A stretch of 64,000 nt of DNA from Gnetum montanum (GCA_015680685.1 MNCI01008366.1:381730-445729); one strand, 5' to 3'. Counted from the first letter of the stretch, positions 23,848 through 35,434 are shown. Translations and numbers: made by a program. The notes: generated from the sequence alone by a model not told the origin.

Positions 23848-23865
23848 TCCCCGCCAACGGCACCA
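23848..23865 (-). promoter_or_regulatory. Element B primer binding site (tRNA-Asp)
   Basis: The minus strand reads TGGTGCCGTTGGCGGGGA after the LTR, a near-exact complement of the tRNA-Asp(GTC) 3' end including CCA. This is the best-preserved primer site in the window. The match stops after about 18 bases, as is normal. Confidence 0.85.
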
Positions 23866-23866
23866 A

Positions 23867-24655
23867 TGATGAGTGGCGAGGTATCCCTACACTCAACCAT
23901 ACGAATACAAGCGTTTCACGCATGATCCAGTCGAACTCCAAGGACTAAGTGCTTACATGCCTTAATGGAACACTCGGGGTTAATCAATCGTTGTCTTCCC
24001 AAACTTACTTGTATTGTCACGGTTGTATGATTAAGTACGCTTGAGGTATGTGATTTTTATAGCCTTTACCCTTTTTGGATGTCTTCTGCTAATAAGGAGA
24101 GAGAGAGAGAGAACTAAGTGGCTAACTTGCATTAACTATTCCTTAACTAGTTTCTAAAGGTTCCTAACACCAGTATCCATTCCCACTTGCTGTACACATC
24201 CTAAACCAGTGTAATGCCGCTAGGATTACCAAACGCTAATCGTTACTGGGTTACCAAGCGCTACACGCATGCTCGAAATGGTCGTATTGAGTGTACTTAA
24301 CTAAGAGTGTCAAGGGTTGAGAGAGAAATTAATTAACTAGGAAAGCGTTAAACATTCAATAAGAATTAATTACTAATTAGCTTAATCCATATGCTGCAAG
24401 GTTTATCATAAAGTTCGTCTTTATTGCCGTACACAAATGTGTGCTCAAGTACAATTTGCTCGAATAAAGATCTGTTCACTCTATGACTCCTACTGCGGGC
24501 ACACAGAAATAATTCTAACTCTAGAATGATAAAATTGCAAGAGTTTGGCTAAGGGTCTAAGTCTAACTATTGGGAACAAAGGGCGCCGCCTCTTATTTAT
24601 AGAAGATGAGGCAGGACGCGGTATTGCGTGGCGGATGTGATATCATGGCTCATCA
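23867..24655 (-). repeat. Element B 5' LTR
   Basis: It starts TGATGAGTGG on the plus strand and ends CATGGCTCATCA before CTAGT. A minus-strand TATA, CTATAAATAAG, lies near 24590-24602. It carries the conserved TTACCAAGCG words at about 24225-24260. Confidence 0.9.
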
Positions 24656-24703
24656 CTAGTGATTCGTATGGTTGGGCATACGGATTGCTTGCCGCACTCA
24701 TCA
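24656..24703 (+). repeat. Element C 3' LTR, last 48 bases
   Basis: After the CTAGT duplication the sequence continues GATTCGTATGGTTGGGC... and ends CACTCATCA. This is exactly the end of forward-oriented LTRs D and G, showing that B landed about 43 bases from the end of this LTR. Confidence 0.85.
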
Positions 24704-25559
24704 GTACCCCATATGTATATAGGCAACACAAAACTTTCATAGAACTTAAGTAGAACATAACAGTGTATCATATTAGCATACTTATCAAAATCAAACTTGT
24801 GACTTATAAACCATAAGTTGCATGCTCTAATTAAGTACCGTAGTATGTGTCTACAAATTACCAATTGAATTATTGTCAATCATTAATAATATTGCATTCA
24901 ATCCATGAGATAAACTTATTAGCCATTGAGAGGTGGCTTAAATGGATGGTTAGTTGATTCTTGGGTAAGGATTTGTAAGTAATAGGTTGAAAATTCAAGT
25001 CATACTTGAGGCATCATTATATTCTATTTTAATTGTTCTCATATATCACATCGTCCATGTATCTTGGGATGTATCGATAGTATTTTCTAGTTTGGAGACC
25101 CCTCTTCAAATGAGATAAATTTTTTAGCAAGACTTGTACATACTCTAAAAGAAGTTCAATTCCAATGGGTTATATTTAAATATATACAAATTTTGTAAAA
25201 GTAATGAAACTTGATTTAATTTAATAGATGTCCATGACCTTCATAGATATAAGTATCTAGTGCATTTAACCTAATGATATGATTACCTTGCGAAAGCTAT
25301 TAGAAGATTTGATAATGATTTTTTGAAGTTAACTTTGTGCTTGATGTTAAATAAATTGTTATAAGATAAATTTCATTAAAATTATTATAACCTAAAATTT
25401 AATATTTTTAAGGAAGAATGCATGTTATTATGTTAAGGGGATGATGATAGACAATATAGCAAGTGGAAGAGTAAGAGTATCAAGGCTAAGTAACCTTAAC
25501 TTGCGAAACCACTAATGATTTTTTTTCTTCTTTGAGGATAAGGTAATTTGATGTACTTG
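24704..25559. other. AT-rich intergenic stretch, possible SINE-like segment
   Basis: No coding sequence is recognised. Around 24925-25010 a TGGCTTAAATGG word followed by GGTTGAAAATTCAAG could be a very decayed tRNA-derived SINE head. The rest shows nothing beyond simple AT-rich sequence. Confidence 0.35.
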
Positions 25560-26165
25560 GAGTAATGCCTCTAGGCTAGTGTGCTTAGGGTGTTGGTACC
25601 AAGTTTTGAACTTAGCATCTTTGGGTGAAAAGCAATGGAAGCTAACCACTTGGCTAATGCCATGTGATCATTGATGAGATGTTAGCCTAATGGTAAGACT
25701 CTTAATTTGGAAGCTTTAACAAGGTGTTCACCTAGTAGTATGCATTTTAGCTTGGTAACCCCAAGTCACAGGTTTGATTCTACTAATGAGCATTGAGGTA
25801 TAAACTTCTATAAATATTGGGGTGTACCTATGTTTCAATTATTTTGGGTTCCAACATTCCCTTGATTTGAAAGCTCTAAGTCATTAATTCAATTTTGGAG
25901 GGCAATGTTGATTTATAAAGTTCTAATTAGACTATATATCTTGGGGTGCACCTATATTACAACTATTTTAGGGTTCCAACACCCTTAATTTGGAAGTTTT
26001 AAACTGTGGGTTTAATTTTGGGGAGTAATAAAACCCAAAACATTTTTCTACGGATATTTACCCCCAAGATCATTAATCAAATTAGAACTTTATTACTTAA
26101 TTGAACCCATAACTTAAAAGCTTCCAAATCAAAAGTCTTTATCACTAGGCTAACATCTCATCATC
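25560..26165. repeat. Cluster of tRNA-derived SINE-like repeats
   Basis: Several segments look like a pol III promoter, a box A followed 30-60 bases later by a box B. Minus: TAGCCAAGTGGTTAGC then AGTTCAAAAC (about 25590-25668). Plus: TTAGCCTAATGGTAAG (25682-25697). Plus: CACCTAGTAGTATGC then GGTTTGATTC (25730-25780), with a tail ATAAACTTCTATAAATATTG. Minus: TTAGCCTAGTGATAAAG then GGGTTCAATT (26165-26100). The tail also occurs at 52258-52280. These are decayed SINE copies, not tRNA genes. Confidence 0.55.
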
Positions 26166-26760
26166 ATGGGTTTGATTTTGGTGAACAATGCTATTTTTTT
26201 GGCTTAAGCTCCCACATGCTTGTCCTTGGCCACGAGGACCCACATTAACGAGATAACAATTGAACCTCTAATTGATGATCCTTTTTTAAATTCTAGGGTG
26301 AGCTAGTCCCAAAAGGTAGGCTGGATATGCGGACCCACTCAGCTCACCGTACAGTACGGTAAGTGTGAGAAGGCAGTGGAAAGGAAATGCAAAATAGAGC
26401 AGATTAGAGTGGACTTGTTGCTTACTCAGGACGGTGAAAACGTTGCCGTAAGAGGCAAGATTCTGGTCCTTTACCCCTTCACTGCCACTGTGCAGGCGCA
26501 GGCCCAGGCCCCGATACCACTGAGACGCGTCATCCGCTCACACACAGGAACACCAACGGTACAAACACAATTACCCAGCAACAGGAATAAAAGACACAAA
26601 CGCATTCATTCAAAATACAGGCAAGATAAAGGAGAAAGCCCAATCCCACGTCAATGAATGAATTGCCGAAGCAGATTTAGTCAAATAAATGAGCTGCGAA
26701 GCAGTGGGAAAGAAAGACAAAAAACAAATAAAAGTCCTCCTCCGAGTCTAAGCAACGTCT
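26166..26760. other. Intergenic/upstream region of NAC copy 1
   Basis: No gene is recognised. From about 26335 the sequence is alignable to the region upstream of NAC copy 2 (about 34640 onward; shared words CGGACGGTGAAA, GGCAAGATTCT, CATTGCCAC). The tandem duplication therefore included at least 700 bases of 5' flank. Confidence 0.55.
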
Positions 26761-26772
26761 ATCTCAGCGCCG

Positions 26773-26781
26773 TTTCCCGCC
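26773..26781 (+). promoter_or_regulatory. E2F-type site upstream of NAC copy 1
   Basis: TTTCCCGCC fits the E2F consensus TTTSSCGC. It lies about 300 bases before the ATG and about 50 bases upstream of a TATATAAT element (26824-26832). The site is conserved in copy 2. Regulation by E2F is inferred, not shown. Confidence 0.5.
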
Positions 26782-26823
26782 GGCTTCGCTTACTGGGATG
26801 GGATGGAGGCAAAGACTGTACAA

Positions 26824-26832
26824 TATATAATA
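26824..26832 (+). promoter_or_regulatory. TATA-like element of NAC copy 1
   Basis: ATATATAAT follows CTGTACA. The aligned position in copy 2 reads TTCAATACAATA, so the element is not conserved. If used, the 5' untranslated leader would be about 220 bases. Confidence 0.4.
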
Positions 26833-27077
26833 TTCGTCATCATCATGATTTTGTCGGAAATTGGATAAATAAATGCACTGCTGCAGTCTGCTATCGCCGA
26901 TCCTGCAATTGCACCTCTGCATACGCAAATATCCGCTCTCGACGTGCTTCTCCTGCTGCTTCCACTTGCGGCAGCAGCAGTAGTGTTGTTGAATATTCAT
27001 TCTGGATTTCCAATTTCAAGGCTGTTCTTGTTTACTTTTCAAGCGTCATTCGTTGGGTTCAGGCTTGAATCCTTGTC

Positions 27078-30000
27078 ATGGCGAGGTAAAAAGCTTTCCG
27101 CTGTGCATTTTTTCTCCCAGTTGTTTTTCCTTAGGTTTTTGCTGTTCGCCGTTTGATTCGCGTTAGTGGCTTCTACTACTACGACTACTTCTTCTTCTTG
27201 CGTTTTTTTTTGTTTTTAAATAATGGCAATGGCTTTGTGGCTTTCTGGTTTTCCGAGCTTTTTCCTTTGCTACTCGAAATGTTCTCCTGCGCTACTGGAA
27301 AACACGATATAGAAAAGTTTTTATGGGCGACTACTTAGCATCATTTGTTTTGGTTTATCGTAGTAGATTGTTGCGGTTGTAGAACCGCAGAAACAATATT
27401 GAGATGACAGTTCTTTCAATTTTGCTTCTTTAGAATGCCAGTAGCTTCCTTTGCTATATTTAGCACCTGTGCCCGCGACGTATCATCCCATTGAAGGCAA
27501 CTATAGTGGCTGTAGCTGTAAGGGCAAGGCTTAATAAGTAGTTTTTCTATTGTGTTTTGTTTTGCTTTTTTTTTTCTTGATTTCGGACCGTAGGAAACAT
27601 GGTCTAAGAACTGCATATTCGTTCCATACGGCTTCATTTGCAGAGTGTAGGATGTTGGTCTATCTGGATAAACAATGCTTTTTGTTGTATTTTGGGTGAA
27701 ATTTTGCCTTCTTTAAAGAAAAATATATTAAGGAAAATGTGTCAGACTTGTCTTTTCAGCTTCATATTTTCCTTCAAATAAGCTTTGATATGCCTTTCTG
27801 ATCATTAGATGATTATGTCACAATCTTAACAATGCTTATACTACGAGCTCAATAATTTATATCGAAACTAATATAATTTTTAAACAATTTGATCTTCATT
27901 TTGAAGCCCTTATTAGTTAAAAAAGGGTTGACATCTGAAGCATGGTAGACCACCTCACCTTAATTTTATGTGGCACACAAGGAATTTCATCCAAAAAGCC
28001 CAGGCCCTTGCTTAAATGTCGGAAACTATTTGTGTTAATATGATTTTTTATATTTAGCAGTAGAATTTGTTGTTTGTTCTTGAACAAAAAAGGCTTTCGA
28101 TATGTGTCCTTGTAGAAATGTTTGGAATGTGTCCTGTAACCTGTGAAATTATGTCATAGCCAGATGCTGTTGAAATTTGTTGTTTCATCTCTATATCTTT
28201 TTCACGTCCTAAATACGATTATTCACCCGGACATCATCTCCCAACTCCAACTTTGTCTTTAGAGTAATTGGATTTGCTGTTACACAGAAGATCAATTAAT
28301 TGTCCGTTGACATGCAGGGTACCTTATATTCTCGATGGACGAATGTTTGCAAAGAAAATCAAGCATTCAGCACAACTATTAAACTGGAGGAGTGATGTTA
28401 GCATATGCTGCCCGAACTGCAGTTGTAAAATCGACAATAGCTATGTATTTTTCTTGACTTAACTACATGATTTGAATAAAATTTAGTTTTGTATTGCCCT
28501 ACAATGACTATACACAAAAAAGTCTATTGTTTTCTTGATGAATTAATGCTTGCTTTACATTAAATATTAGAGTCTATATAACTTTTATTCTTTTTCTGAA
28601 ATCTGCAAAAATATTATCATGAAACAGTCTGGAAAGTGCTGTGAATCCTGATGACACGTTAAGATTGTGACATAATTATTTAATAGATACATGGAAATAA
28701 ATCTTTTTAAGAGAGGGAGAATGTTTGCAGATGCAGCAAGATTGGCCTGGGCTCCCATTAGGAGTGAAATTTGATCCTACTGATCAAGAGCTTTTGAAAC
28801 ATTTACAAGCTAAATCTGGATGTGGGAACGAAAGACTTCATCCATTTATTGATGACTTTATTTCAACCTTGGATGGAAACAGTGGTATCTGCTATACACA
28901 CCCAGAAAAACTTCCTGGTAATTTCTTAGCATTTTTTAGAATTTTTAATTTCGTCTAATTCATCGTTACTTTTGTTAGCTTACAAGTTATTTGTCAAGAC
29001 ATAGTGCAGGGGTAGGAAAGGATGGGAGCTGCATTCACTTTTTTCATAAAACTGTCAAGGCTTATGCAACGGGTACCCGCAAACGTAGAAAGATCCAGAA
29101 TGAGGATGATCCTGCTGCAGAGGACCTAAGATGGCACAAAACAGGCAAAACAAGGGCTGTTTTGGATAATGGTAAGCAGCTAGGATGTAAAAAAATTATG
29201 GTTCTTTATGTGACACCTGCAAAAGGTGTGAAAGCAGAAAAGACGAATTGGGTAATGCACCAATATCATCTTGGCACTGAGGAAGACGAAAAAGCCAATG
29301 AATATGTAATATCAAAGGTGTTCTTTCAACATCAAGCAAAGCAGGAAGAGGCTGGATCAAGCAAAACAGGTCCTTTGACACCTTCAAGTGCTGCCACACC
29401 ACCACGTCCCCTGAAGCAGAATGCCTGCACTGCAGACGAGAGAGAGCATGACTGGCTTTTGCCGAATATGTTGTGTGATGAACATTTGTCACCTGACACA
29501 TCTAACTATAGCTCTCCATTAGGAGCAGGAGATCACATAACAGAATCAAGTAAGGAGCGTGAGATGTTCAATACTTCTGTCAAATTAAATGCTCCTGCAA
29601 ATGAAAATAAGGAAGAGCGCCACCTGCATCCACCCAATTCAGAGGTACTACACTCAGCTTTTAGTACCAGCAGGGATGCATAAGTTATAATAATATTTTC
29701 TGGTTTAATTAATTTTTTTAAAAAATATTTAGAGACAATTGTTTAAAATCTCCTTGTAAAGGTATGCAGTTGTTTTCATGGTAGTTGTGTTTATGGTCTT
29801 TTTATTCCAAAGGTTGCAGAGCCAGCAAGTGAAAAGAAACTTTTAGAACCAAATGAAGAGGGGGACTGTTTCAGTGAAAGTTTCTTGCCAGATGTGTCTC
29901 TGGATTCACAACTTTTTGGAGAATCTCAGTTCTTTGTAGATTCTCAGGAGATGCTGCAAAACGTTCTTTTTTGTGCTGAGACATTGAACGGTACACCAAA

Positions 30001-30465
30001 CCAAGAGACAAAGGAGGAGGAACAAGGTGTTGCACCTTGGCCTGAGGGAGGACGTATAATTGCTGATGAAGATGATGATGCAGATGAAGGACGTATACCT
30101 GCATCTCCCAAACAAAATGTCACAACTTTTCCTGAAGAAGGACATGTCATTGGCGATGGTGATAATATACAAGACGTTCCTAGACCAGTATCTCCTTCTC
30201 TATCAAATATTTATGTTGACAGTCTCCCAGAGATTCAATTCAATGTGAGTCTATGCTAGCTGCTTTCTTTGTTATTTTAATTTTTTTAGAAACTTTGGAT
30301 TTTAGCATCAGACTTATTGCTTTACCATTGAATGAATTCTAGGAATCGCAGTTTAGCTCCCAAGAAAGTTTGTCAGGATGGATAAAGAAAACATTTAACT
30401 TTTCAGAAAATGATAGCCAAGGTATGATGGATGATAACATTATGCAAGATAGCCAATTCATATGA
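27078..30465 (+). CDS. SOG1-like NAC transcription factor, copy 1 (six exons)
   Basis: Predicted joins: 27078-27085, 28318-28444, 28731-28917, 29010-29644, 29813-30244, 30343-30465; 1512 bases, 503 residues, all GT-AG introns. SOG1 is the plant functional counterpart of p53, a nuclear NAC factor activated by ATM. The first exon is only eight bases (ATGGCGAG) and gives MAR joined to VPYILDGR. Residues 33-43 hold the SOG1-type Cys motif ([11 protein letters not shown]). The NAC domain spans about 46-215 ([61 protein letters not shown]). The acidic C-terminal region has seven SQ motifs at Ser351, 357, 363, 465, 469, 488 and 500. The Arabidopsis protein is about 450 residues. No frame damage is seen. 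Exons 5 and 6 are the activation/phosphorylation region. Confidence 0.88.
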
Positions 30466-31690
30466 CTGCGGCTAGGTTGCTCTCAAAAGCTATCGGAAGA
30501 AGTTATTTTATAAAGCCTGCACATACTTATTGCCTTCTGTTTCTGCTTATTACAACTGGACAGATTTTGCCTTTTTGTTTCTGCTTATTACAACTGGACA
30601 GATTTTGCGAATTGAACATACAAAAAATTTTGGGTGCAAACGGCTTTATTGTTTTTGGGTTCAAGGATGAAACTGTTGCTTAGATGTATTTTTGGCGAGA
30701 AGTGCATTTTTGAAGCTACTCTGAACTTGAAATTACAACTGTCACGTTCAGGATGGGTGGAAGGTGTCTTATGTTGCTCAGAGCTCAGTAGATTACTTAC
30801 CATAAAAATTGAGGACCGATTCACAGTGAAGAAAATGTTGAAATCATGCATTTTTGCATATATAGACAAATATCGACTTATCTCTTATTTATGTATTTGA
30901 GCTTGCTCTTACTACAAAGACAAAATTTAGAAGGGAGAAAAAGAAAAAGCAAGCAGTGAGACTGCAGCGAAGTACGAATTTGTGTTTTATTTCAACTATA
31001 ATATAGCTTGCTAAGCAAATTTGACACGCGGAAATTTTGATGTAAGCACAGACATTCATACCCTTTATCTGATTAAAGTATGCAAGACTGATTCATTAAG
31101 CATACTTAAAAAAACAAGGCAAATGTTAGTTTATAAAGTATGAAATGTTTTTCATTGCTCTGTTTCTTTTTAAATTTGGTTTTGAAACTGGAATCGTTAG
31201 TAATAGGCTTGTATTACCCATAAATTGGCCTTCTTTATTGCGGACCGTGTAAACAAATCTCTGCCTTCATGGGCATATACCCAAGCTATGTAAAACTGTT
31301 TCGAAATTGTAAGCTTGATGCATTGGATTAGTTTTCTCTTTCCAGGGAGAGTGCACCGAAGAATTAACTTGTTTATATACGTATGTTTATTGACATTAAT
31401 AAATATTCTATAGCAGATGTTATAGCGATGCAGTGATCTTCAAATCCCCATCTAATGGGCTAGCATACGGAGGGACTGTCTAATTTTGATTTATTCCTGT
31501 CACGGAAACTGGGTGTGTGGTACAATCTTCTACATAATGCCTATGTATCATGGCATAGTGGTGGAATCGAATTTCTGACTTATTCTAATGTTTAAGGCAT
31601 TTGTGCAGTGCTGATGTTTGCTGTCACTTTGGGCAACCGGGCCTTGTGAAAATTCCCACGTTTTACAAGTTATAATAGGAACAGTTTTCG
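30466..31690 (+). other. 3' flank of NAC copy 1 (duplicated block)
   Basis: This is non-coding and alignable to 38099-39070 downstream of copy 2, up to the shared CCCACGTTTTACAAGTT words near 31660 and 39050. The end of homology there marks the approximate right edge of the duplication. A perfect 33-base direct repeat (30538-30570 and 30576-30608) is present only in this copy. I see no second gene here. Confidence 0.6.
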
Positions 31691-32870
31691 AGCAATAAAA
31701 GAAAAAATTCAAAAGATAATTATGTTGAATTTTTTTAAAAATATATTATAGTAATGAAGAATAGAAGGCAACAATGTTGTTTACCATTCATTTTTTTAAT
31801 TTGAAAATTTTAATATTTTAATTTGTACCTTGATTGGTTTTGTTATATTGCATTAAGATTGAGAGTGCTAACGTGATGTCATTGTAATGATATTGCATGA
31901 TGTAGTTTGTGAAATAGTATTTTAACAAATGTTAAAGATCTTATTAATTTTTATTATTTAACAAGTCTATAGGCATGTTGAATATGTAAAATATTTTTAT
32001 TTTTTATTTTCTTTATAGGTTCCATTGAATTTGTAACTTAATTCGTGGAAGTTCAGCATTTGGAAACTTAATTGGGAGTGTGATGGTGACTTGACTCAAC
32101 TAGCTTTCGAAGCCTTGATTCAACAACTCTTCCAAGCTCAATTAAGTTGGAGAAGTGGATGAACATTGACTTAAGCTCTAAGTACATCATCTTTTTCAAG
32201 TAGGGGAGAGTGTAAAAACGTATGCTTTATTATGGTTTAAAATCTATTTCTCTCAGGATTACGTGAGGAGTACAGAGATCCTTACTAGTTCCATGTTAAC
32301 TTAACCATCATCTTTTCCTCCTTGGAAGTAAATAGTCTTAATTCTTTGTGAATTGCATCACAAGGACATGTAAGCAACTTGGGCTTTGGCTTTAGGCACA
32401 CGCACCAGCCCTACTCTTTGGAGAAGGGGGTTAGGGCAAGATGTCTATAGTATATAGACATGTTTTGATTGTCGTGAGGTGGTCTCGCATGCATGTAAGT
32501 TTGTGCTCATTTGTCTTTCATGTGTGTTCTATGGTCCATGTTTATGTTCTTATCCCAAGCATACTTGCTACACTCTTAACCATGCTCTTAACAACTTCCA
32601 TGTCTTCTTGTCTTCTTACATTTGTGATTGAGTCCACCCTATGTTTCTTGGTGATTTGGGACTCAAGGATGGTGTCAAGCTTAGTATTTATAATATCTAT
32701 AATGAATTGTTGCTTGTATACATACTAATTTTTCAAACCTAGTTAAGCATAAATTACATGTATAAAATTGGCCTCCCTTTAGAATTAGTTGTAGCAGTTC
32801 AAAGATTTTATTAGGAAGTGATTGTTGAAATTATAGACACTAATTAAAATTTTAATTCTAAACAAAATTA
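31691..32870. other. AT-rich intergenic stretch
   Basis: No gene is recognised. A purine tract, AAGTAGGGGAGAG, at 32198-32210 is followed by TGTAAAAACG, the typical look of a polypurine tract and LTR start. No matching LTR end or coding domain was found, so this is only a hint of a decayed LTR element. Confidence 0.35.
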
Positions 32871-33620
32871 GAGTTAAGCAATGTTGTCCACTTTCTCAAA
32901 CTCGCTTTGGTATCCTTATTGATGAAATGCAAGAATGGTTATGAAATAAGAAAGAGTCTTGTTATCAAAATGGATCCCAAGCAATGAATCTTCTTTTGCA
33001 TATAGATGCTACTACCTTGATCTCCATTATTGTAGAAGGTATGCAAAATATGTTGCAAATTTTAAAAAATTATTTGTACTTGTTTTATTTTTACTCATCT
33101 TCAAGTGAATGTGGATAAACCAAATTAATGATCTAGGGGTACAAAAAGCACATGTTATAACTTACATTTGGGAGGTACCAATGTGCAAATACGAGATTCT
33201 TTTAAATATTTAGGTCTTTGTTATAAGAACAATTACAAGAGGGGGAAGAGCATTAAAGAATGAATAGCAAGAGGTTTCAAGGCTTTGCATGCTTTAAAAA
33301 GCAAGTCCAAGGATTTCAGACCCTAGACTTGGATGGTCAAAAAACAAAATTTTCAGACTATTATCTATCTTATTGTATTATAAAGATGTGTTGTTTGGGG
33401 ACCTAGACTTGGTGCTAAACTTTGGAAAGATATCAAAAGATTGCACACAAATTTTCTTCTCAATAAGTTAAAGGTGAAGATGGAAATACCTTACTCAATG
33501 TGATTACATCATTGTGATTTATTACTTTTAGAAGCAAAAGCCTTGTGTTAAGTCATTGCATGCATATCTCAAGGCAAGATAAATTCTCTAAAGCAATTTT
33601 TGAGGATTCACAAGACCTTC
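32871..33620 (+). pseudogene. LINE reverse transcriptase relic
   Basis: Conceptual translation across frames gives the conserved middle and end of a plant LINE ORF2 reverse transcriptase. It begins with a QCCPLSQTRFGILIDE block (family QGCPLSPTLFGIYIDE). The catalytic FADD region has decayed to LLLHIDATTL (about 32993-33020). Further on are VNVDKTKLM and YLGLCYKNNYKRGKSI, then ARGFKALHALKSKS. Many stops and frameshifts; the endonuclease and the reverse transcriptase amino end are missing. It separates the two NAC copies and probably inserted after or during their divergence. Confidence 0.7.
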
Positions 33621-33699
33621 ACAAGACCTCGGTTGGATAATGTAGATTACCTTCAATAAAATGAAAGGTGCTATGTTTAATTTTAGTGTTCCAATCTTA

Positions 33700-34040
33700 T
33701 TTCATTTTTCAATTACTTGCCATTGTTTGCATTTTATTTATAGGCTATTAAATCACTTGCCACTACTTGTGTTTTTTATTTGTACAAGGAAATTGCTTGC
33801 CATTGTTTATGTTTCATTGTTCGTTTGTTCATTCTTGGCCAAGAAAATTGTTTTCCATTATTTGTGTTTTATTTTTATTTATTTTCTTGATTTGTACTTG
33901 CCATTTTACTTTTAGCTAAGAAAATTGTTTTCCACTATTTGCATTTTATTTTTTGTCTCTTTTCTTTGCTTGCATTTGCCATTGTATTCTTTGTCTTTGT
34001 TTGTGCAAGGAAAATCACATACCATTTTCTATTAACATCC
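33700..34040. repeat. Degenerate T-rich tandem repeat
   Basis: A unit of roughly 60-70 bases of the type AAATTGCTTGCCATTGTTTG followed by TTTTATTT and a CAAGG/CTAAG spacer recurs about five times with strong divergence. No coding role is apparent. Confidence 0.5.
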
Positions 34041-35113
34041 ATGAATCTTTATTTTTTGTTCATATTTAGTAACACTTGCAAGACTTTGAAGCTAATATTC
34101 AAATAAATAAAATTCTTGAATGATGAGAAGTGTTTGAATTAGTCTATGTGTATGTAGTACATCCATAAATTACAACCACTATGAGGGACGAGGTGAATCA
34201 ACTTAATAAAATCTTGAGTTTCGATTTCAATACTGAATCGTGTTTGACTATATTTTGTAGTTTGTTGGGTGAACTATGTGCAGGGAAGACTTTATTTGCA
34301 TGGAGCATACATAGAACAACACTGCTATTGTGCCTAGGTAGTACAGAATGAGCAAGAGCATAAAAGATGAACAATCTTTTCTCAATCTTGTTTCTCGGAA
34401 ACTAGACTTTTTGACTCCATATATTTATGAAATCATTAGAAATCTTGCCATCTAAGGAAAGTTCATCATTTTAGAGGTTGAATTGATGCACCTTATCAAG
34501 GTTCATTTTCACCATTTCCTGTTGTTGTTACTGCTGCAGCTGCCCTTTCTTAAAATAGTTTAATATTTATGTATTTAAAAGAAATGTTAAATGTAATTTC
34601 ATCAAAAGAGCAAAAACTAGTTGTACTATGTTTTGGATTAAATAGCTGAGGACCAGACCAGACCACTACTGTCTGTCAAATTCACACAATCATGCATAGT
34701 ACAGCAGGTCATTGCTTCAATAACTGACGATTGCTGGTGCCGTCAATTTGACTCTCTCCTGTCCACTTACGGCATAGTGTGGTAGAACACGGTGGAGTAG
34801 CCAGGCTAGGCTGCTTAATCCGGACGGTGAAATGTTTGTCGTAAGAAGCAAGATTCTCCTGTATTTTACCTTCATTGCCACACAGTACCACTACCACCGA
34901 TACAATTACAGTCACTCTCAGCCACAGCACAACCCACAAAAAGAAAAGAAACAGACAAATTCAAAATACAGGCAACAAATTAAAGTTAAAGGCAAAATCC
35001 CAAGCCGGTCGATGAATTACCGAAGCAGAATTCGTCAAGACATGGCGGGGATCCGAAGCAGAAAAAGAGAAAGAAAGATTCTCCGAGCCTGAGCAACGTC
35101 TGTGTCATCAGCG
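34041..35113. other. Intergenic/upstream region of NAC copy 2
   Basis: From about 34640 it aligns with the upstream region of copy 1. It contains no recognisable gene. Confidence 0.5.
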
Positions 35114-35177
35114 TTTCCCGCCCGCTTCGAGTGTAACTGCGTAAACAATTTCTATGACAGCAACGGTGTTTCCCGCC
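35114..35177 (+). promoter_or_regulatory. Two E2F-type sites upstream of NAC copy 2
   Basis: TTTCCCGCC occurs at 35114-35122 and again at 35169-35177. The segment between them is an imperfect local duplication (each site preceded by an AGCAACG word), so copy 2 has two sites where copy 1 has one. Confidence 0.5.
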
Positions 35178-35434
35178 TTCATGGGATGGAATGGAAGCAA
35201 AATACTCTACTGTACAATTCAATACAATAATAATCATCATATTAGTCGGAGTTTGGATAAATAAATGCACTGCAGCAGCCTGTGAAAAACCCAAGTAGCC
35301 GCCCCCAACTCACTTTCCCTCCAACTTGCGGAAGCACAGCAGTGTTTTTGTTGCATATTCTTTCTGGGTTTCCAATTTGAGGGCTCTTCGTGCTGCTTTT
35401 CAAGCGTCATTGGGTTAAGGCTTCAAAACTTCTT

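Larger units (their letters stand above)
17565..24655 (-). mobile_element. Element B: gag-protease-only LTR retrotransposon
   Basis: This is a complete insertion of about 7.1 kb, flanked by CTAGT on both sides (17560-17564 and 24656-24660), inside the 3' LTR of element C. On the minus strand: 5' LTR (23867-24655), tRNA-Asp primer site, a single gag-protease frame (23722-20393), about 2 kb without coding, polypurine tract, 3' LTR (17565-18365). Its LTRs are roughly 90% alike over the first 200 bases by eye, so it may be younger than A. No reverse transcriptase or integrase is present. Confidence 0.9.

Noticed and set aside
32198-32230. LTR start after a purine tract
   Set aside because: Only the tract and a TGT start are visible. 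No end, partner or coding region.
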